Below, in pieces: positions 61,997-64,000 of a stretch of DNA of 64,000 bases. Made by a program: the position numbers and the translations under genes. The notes below the pieces were generated by a model. The model was not told the DNA's origin and did not search any database. It worked only from the letters and a program-made list of their open reading frames with translations. Position 1 is the stretch's first letter. Each line of letters begins with the position of its first letter. The stretch spans positions 62,001 through 126,000 of the forward strand of contig CAXXKO010000022.1 in assembly GCA_963666705.2 (NCBI GenBank). The letters run 5' to 3'. Source of the DNA: G963666705 sp963666705 (GTDB taxonomy: Bacteria > Pseudomonadota > Alphaproteobacteria > CADEGL01).

Positions 61997-64000
61997 TCAG
62001 CGCCGTTTCGGGATCACCAGCGCATCCACGGCGACACCGCCGTCCGGACCCGCGATGAAGGGGTTCACGTCGATCTCGGCGAGCACGTCCCCGAGCGCGT
62101 CCGCCAACGCCGCGAGCCGGAGAATTCCATCGACCAGCGCCGCCATGTCGGCCCCCGGCCGCCCGCGCACGCCATCGAGCAGCGGGCGCACGGCGAGGCC
62201 ATCGATCAGCCGCGACGCGGCGGCCACGTCGAGGGGGGCGAGGGCGAAGCGAGTGTCCTTGTGAAATTCCACCAGCTCGCCGCCCGCGCCCGCCATGACG
62301 AGCGGCCCGAACTGCGGGTCGACCACCACGCCCAGGGCCATCTCCACCCCCGCCCCCACCATGGGCGAGACCAGGACCCTGGGGCCGAGGCGGGCGCGCA
62401 AGTCGCGGTAGGCCTCCCACAGCGCCGCCTCGTCAGCGAGGCCGAGCTTGACGCCGCCGGCCTCCGACTTGTGCGCGAGGCCGGGCCGCGCGGTCTTGAG
62501 GGCAACGGGATAGCCCAATTCCCGCGCCGCGGCGGCTGCCTCCTCGAGGCTCTCGGCGACGCGTGCGGGCTGGGCCGGGATGCCGAAATCCGAGAGCAGC
62601 GCCAGGCTCTCGGCTTCGTCGAGCGGCGTCCCGGTGGCCAGGCGCCCGCGCCAGGCCGCGACGGCCGCCACGGGCGCGCCGGGGCCGGGGTCGGGCCGCT
62701 GCGGCGCGTCGCGGTACGCCAGCATGTTGCGCACGGCCTTGAGGGCCGCGGCGGCGCCGTAAATCACCGGCACGCCGGCCTTGGTGATCCGCTCACCGAA
62801 ATCGCCGTGGTTGGTGGCGGCGTAGAGGGCGGCGATGGCGATGGGCTTGGTGTGGCGCCCGAGCGCCCGCACGGCCATGCGGCCCCAGGTCTCGCTCGCC
62901 CCGAAGCCCGTCAGCACGTCCGAGATGACGAGGCCCATGGCCGCATCGGGATCCGATACGAGCGCATCGAAGCATTCCCCGAAGGTGGCCTCGTAATCGT
63001 GCGGGCTGCCCCAGGCGTCGAGCGGGTTGACGCGCGCGAGGTCGGGCTCGAGCACCGCGTCGAGGCGGGCAACGGTATGCTCCGAGATTTGCGCGAAAGG
63101 CACGCCTAGTACCCACTTTCATAATTCCGTGTGCCATACGATCGCTTTTCCCGTCTCCTCGGCAGGAGGGGGCGCGCTGGCGATGCCGGGGCATCGTCAA
63201 ATGTCCTCGACGCCCCGAGGGGGCGGGAAAAGCGACCCGCAGGGCGGCGCCCCGAGGCCCCCGGACGTCGTCGCGCGACGCTTGTGATGCCCCGGCATCA
63301 CGGCGCGCCACGCTCCTAGCCGGGAACCTCGGGGCGCCGTCGTATGGCACACGGAATTATGAAAGTGGGTACTAGCTCCTCGGCCATGTCCACGAACAGC
63401 TCCCGCTCCCCGCCCGAATCGCTGATGACCGAGAGCCTGCCCGGCCCCGGGCGCGCCGGCTCGGCGAATAGGAGGAGGTGGCCAGCAGCTCGTCGATATC
63501 GCCCACGCGCACCACGCCATGGCGCTCGAAGGAGGCCTGGTAGGCGGCGTCGTTGCCGGCGATGGCGCCCGAATGGCTTTGCGCCAGCCGCGCGCCCAAA
63601 GCCGAGCGCCCGACCTTGAGGGCCACGACCGGCACACGCCGGTCCTGGGCCTTCTCGAGGGCCGCCACGAAGCCGGCGGGATCGCGCACCGTCTCGATCA
63701 TGAGGCCGATTACGCGCGTGCTCTCGAGCCCGAGCGCGAAATCCATGTAGTCGGCGACGGTGGCGCCCACCTCCTTGCCGGGCGCCACCGAGAGATTGAA
63801 GTGCAGGCGGCGCTCGTTGCGGATGAAGCCACCGAAGGTCGAGCCCGAGTGGGAGATGAAGGTGACGGCGCCCATCTCCAGGTCGTGCTCGCCGGGGGCA
63901 TAGGCGACGCGCGTATGGCCATCGAGGTTGATGAAGCCGGTGCAGTTGGCGCCGCACACGGGCATACAGGCTTCGCGGGCGAGCGAGCGCAGGCGATCGA
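61997..64000 (-). pseudogene. acyl-CoA synthetase, ADP-forming type, broken by a frameshift and a MITE (5' end outside window)
   Basis: The gene enters at 64000 (RLRSLAREACMPVCGANCTG) and runs through ISHSGSTFGGFIRNERRLHF and AQSHSGAIAGNDAAY. One base is missing near 63486 (after DELLAT), and the frame shifts to LLLFAEPARPGPGRL and FVDMAEEL. The MITE at 63109-63372 interrupts here; removing it with one TA restores EELGVPFAQIS. The ATP-grasp domain then follows (VALKTARPGLAHKSEAGGVK) to the end at 61997. It is a paralogue of the intact gene at 34523-36607. Confidence 0.88.
63109..63372. mobile_element. MITE-like family A element, complete copy inside the synthetase gene
   Basis: 264 bp, with the same GTACCCACTTTC...GAAAGTGGGTAC ends and TA duplication (63107-63108 and 63373-63374). 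Its internal sequence is inverted relative to the copy at 61711. The long arm GGCCCCCGGACGTCGTCGCG matches the half element at 8727-8870 in reverse complement. Confidence 0.9.

Overview
The window is GC-rich DNA from a proteobacterium, most likely an alphaproteobacterium of the Rhodospirillales kind. This is inferred from GC-rich codon use, two high-affinity amino-acid (Liv/HAAT) ABC transporter cassettes, many acyl-CoA, SDR and flavin-dependent catabolic genes, and the mix of insertion sequences. There is no rRNA, tRNA, CRISPR array or phage module. It looks like a chromosomal catabolic region in active decay and rearrangement: six IS elements from six families, at least four families of non-coding repeats of about 100-270 bp, and several genes broken by insertion or frameshift.

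Layout. 1-2.0 kb: toxin-antitoxin genes (MazE/VapC-like, HigA with a HigB remnant, Gp49-like toxin with XRE antitoxin). 2.8-4.5 kb: ilvD. 4.8-6.0 kb: an ISAs1 element with 10-bp target duplication. 6.1-9.8 kb: livHMGF without a binding protein. 9.9-20.3 kb: class III aminotransferase, acyl-CoA ligase, a second Liv cassette (GFHM plus binding protein) and a fused enoyl-CoA hydratase/3-hydroxyacyl-CoA dehydrogenase. This reads as an uptake, CoA-activation and beta-oxidation unit for an unknown acid. 20.5-26.3 kb: an island with IS630, a Na/Pi cotransporter gene split by IS21, and two gene fragments. 26.5-31.3 kb: a frameshifted SDR, acyl-CoA dehydrogenase, YajQ, MFS and an intact SDR. 31.8-34.6 kb: a secreted Asp-rich repeat protein and an unknown protein.

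34.5-43.8 kb: acyl-CoA synthetase (ADP-forming type), IS481, a crotonase, two acyl-CoA dehydrogenases, a luciferase-like monooxygenase and a TauD-type dioxygenase. 43.9-49.4 kb: a secreted HExxH/collagen-like/Hint protein with one frameshift, and a TPR protein broken by IS1182 and by frameshift. 49.5-55.2 kb: SDR, hydroxyacyl-CoA dehydrogenase, an M24 peptidase-cupin-glycosyltransferase operon and a RelE-type toxin-antitoxin pair. 55.3-61.6 kb: a trimethylamine-dehydrogenase-like flavoprotein, an ATC-hydrolase-family gene split by IS4, and an iron-sulfur/FAD oxidoreductase. These three form a candidate uncharacterised demethylation or ring-opening pathway. 62.0-64.0 kb: a second ADP-forming acyl-CoA synthetase, inactivated by a frameshift and by a palindromic MITE-like element.

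For five of the mobile insertions (ISAs1, IS21, IS1182, IS4 and the MITE) the exact ends and target duplications can be read, and removing four of them restores the interrupted reading frame across the insertion point. All functions are assigned from sequence motifs and family knowledge. No database search was run.
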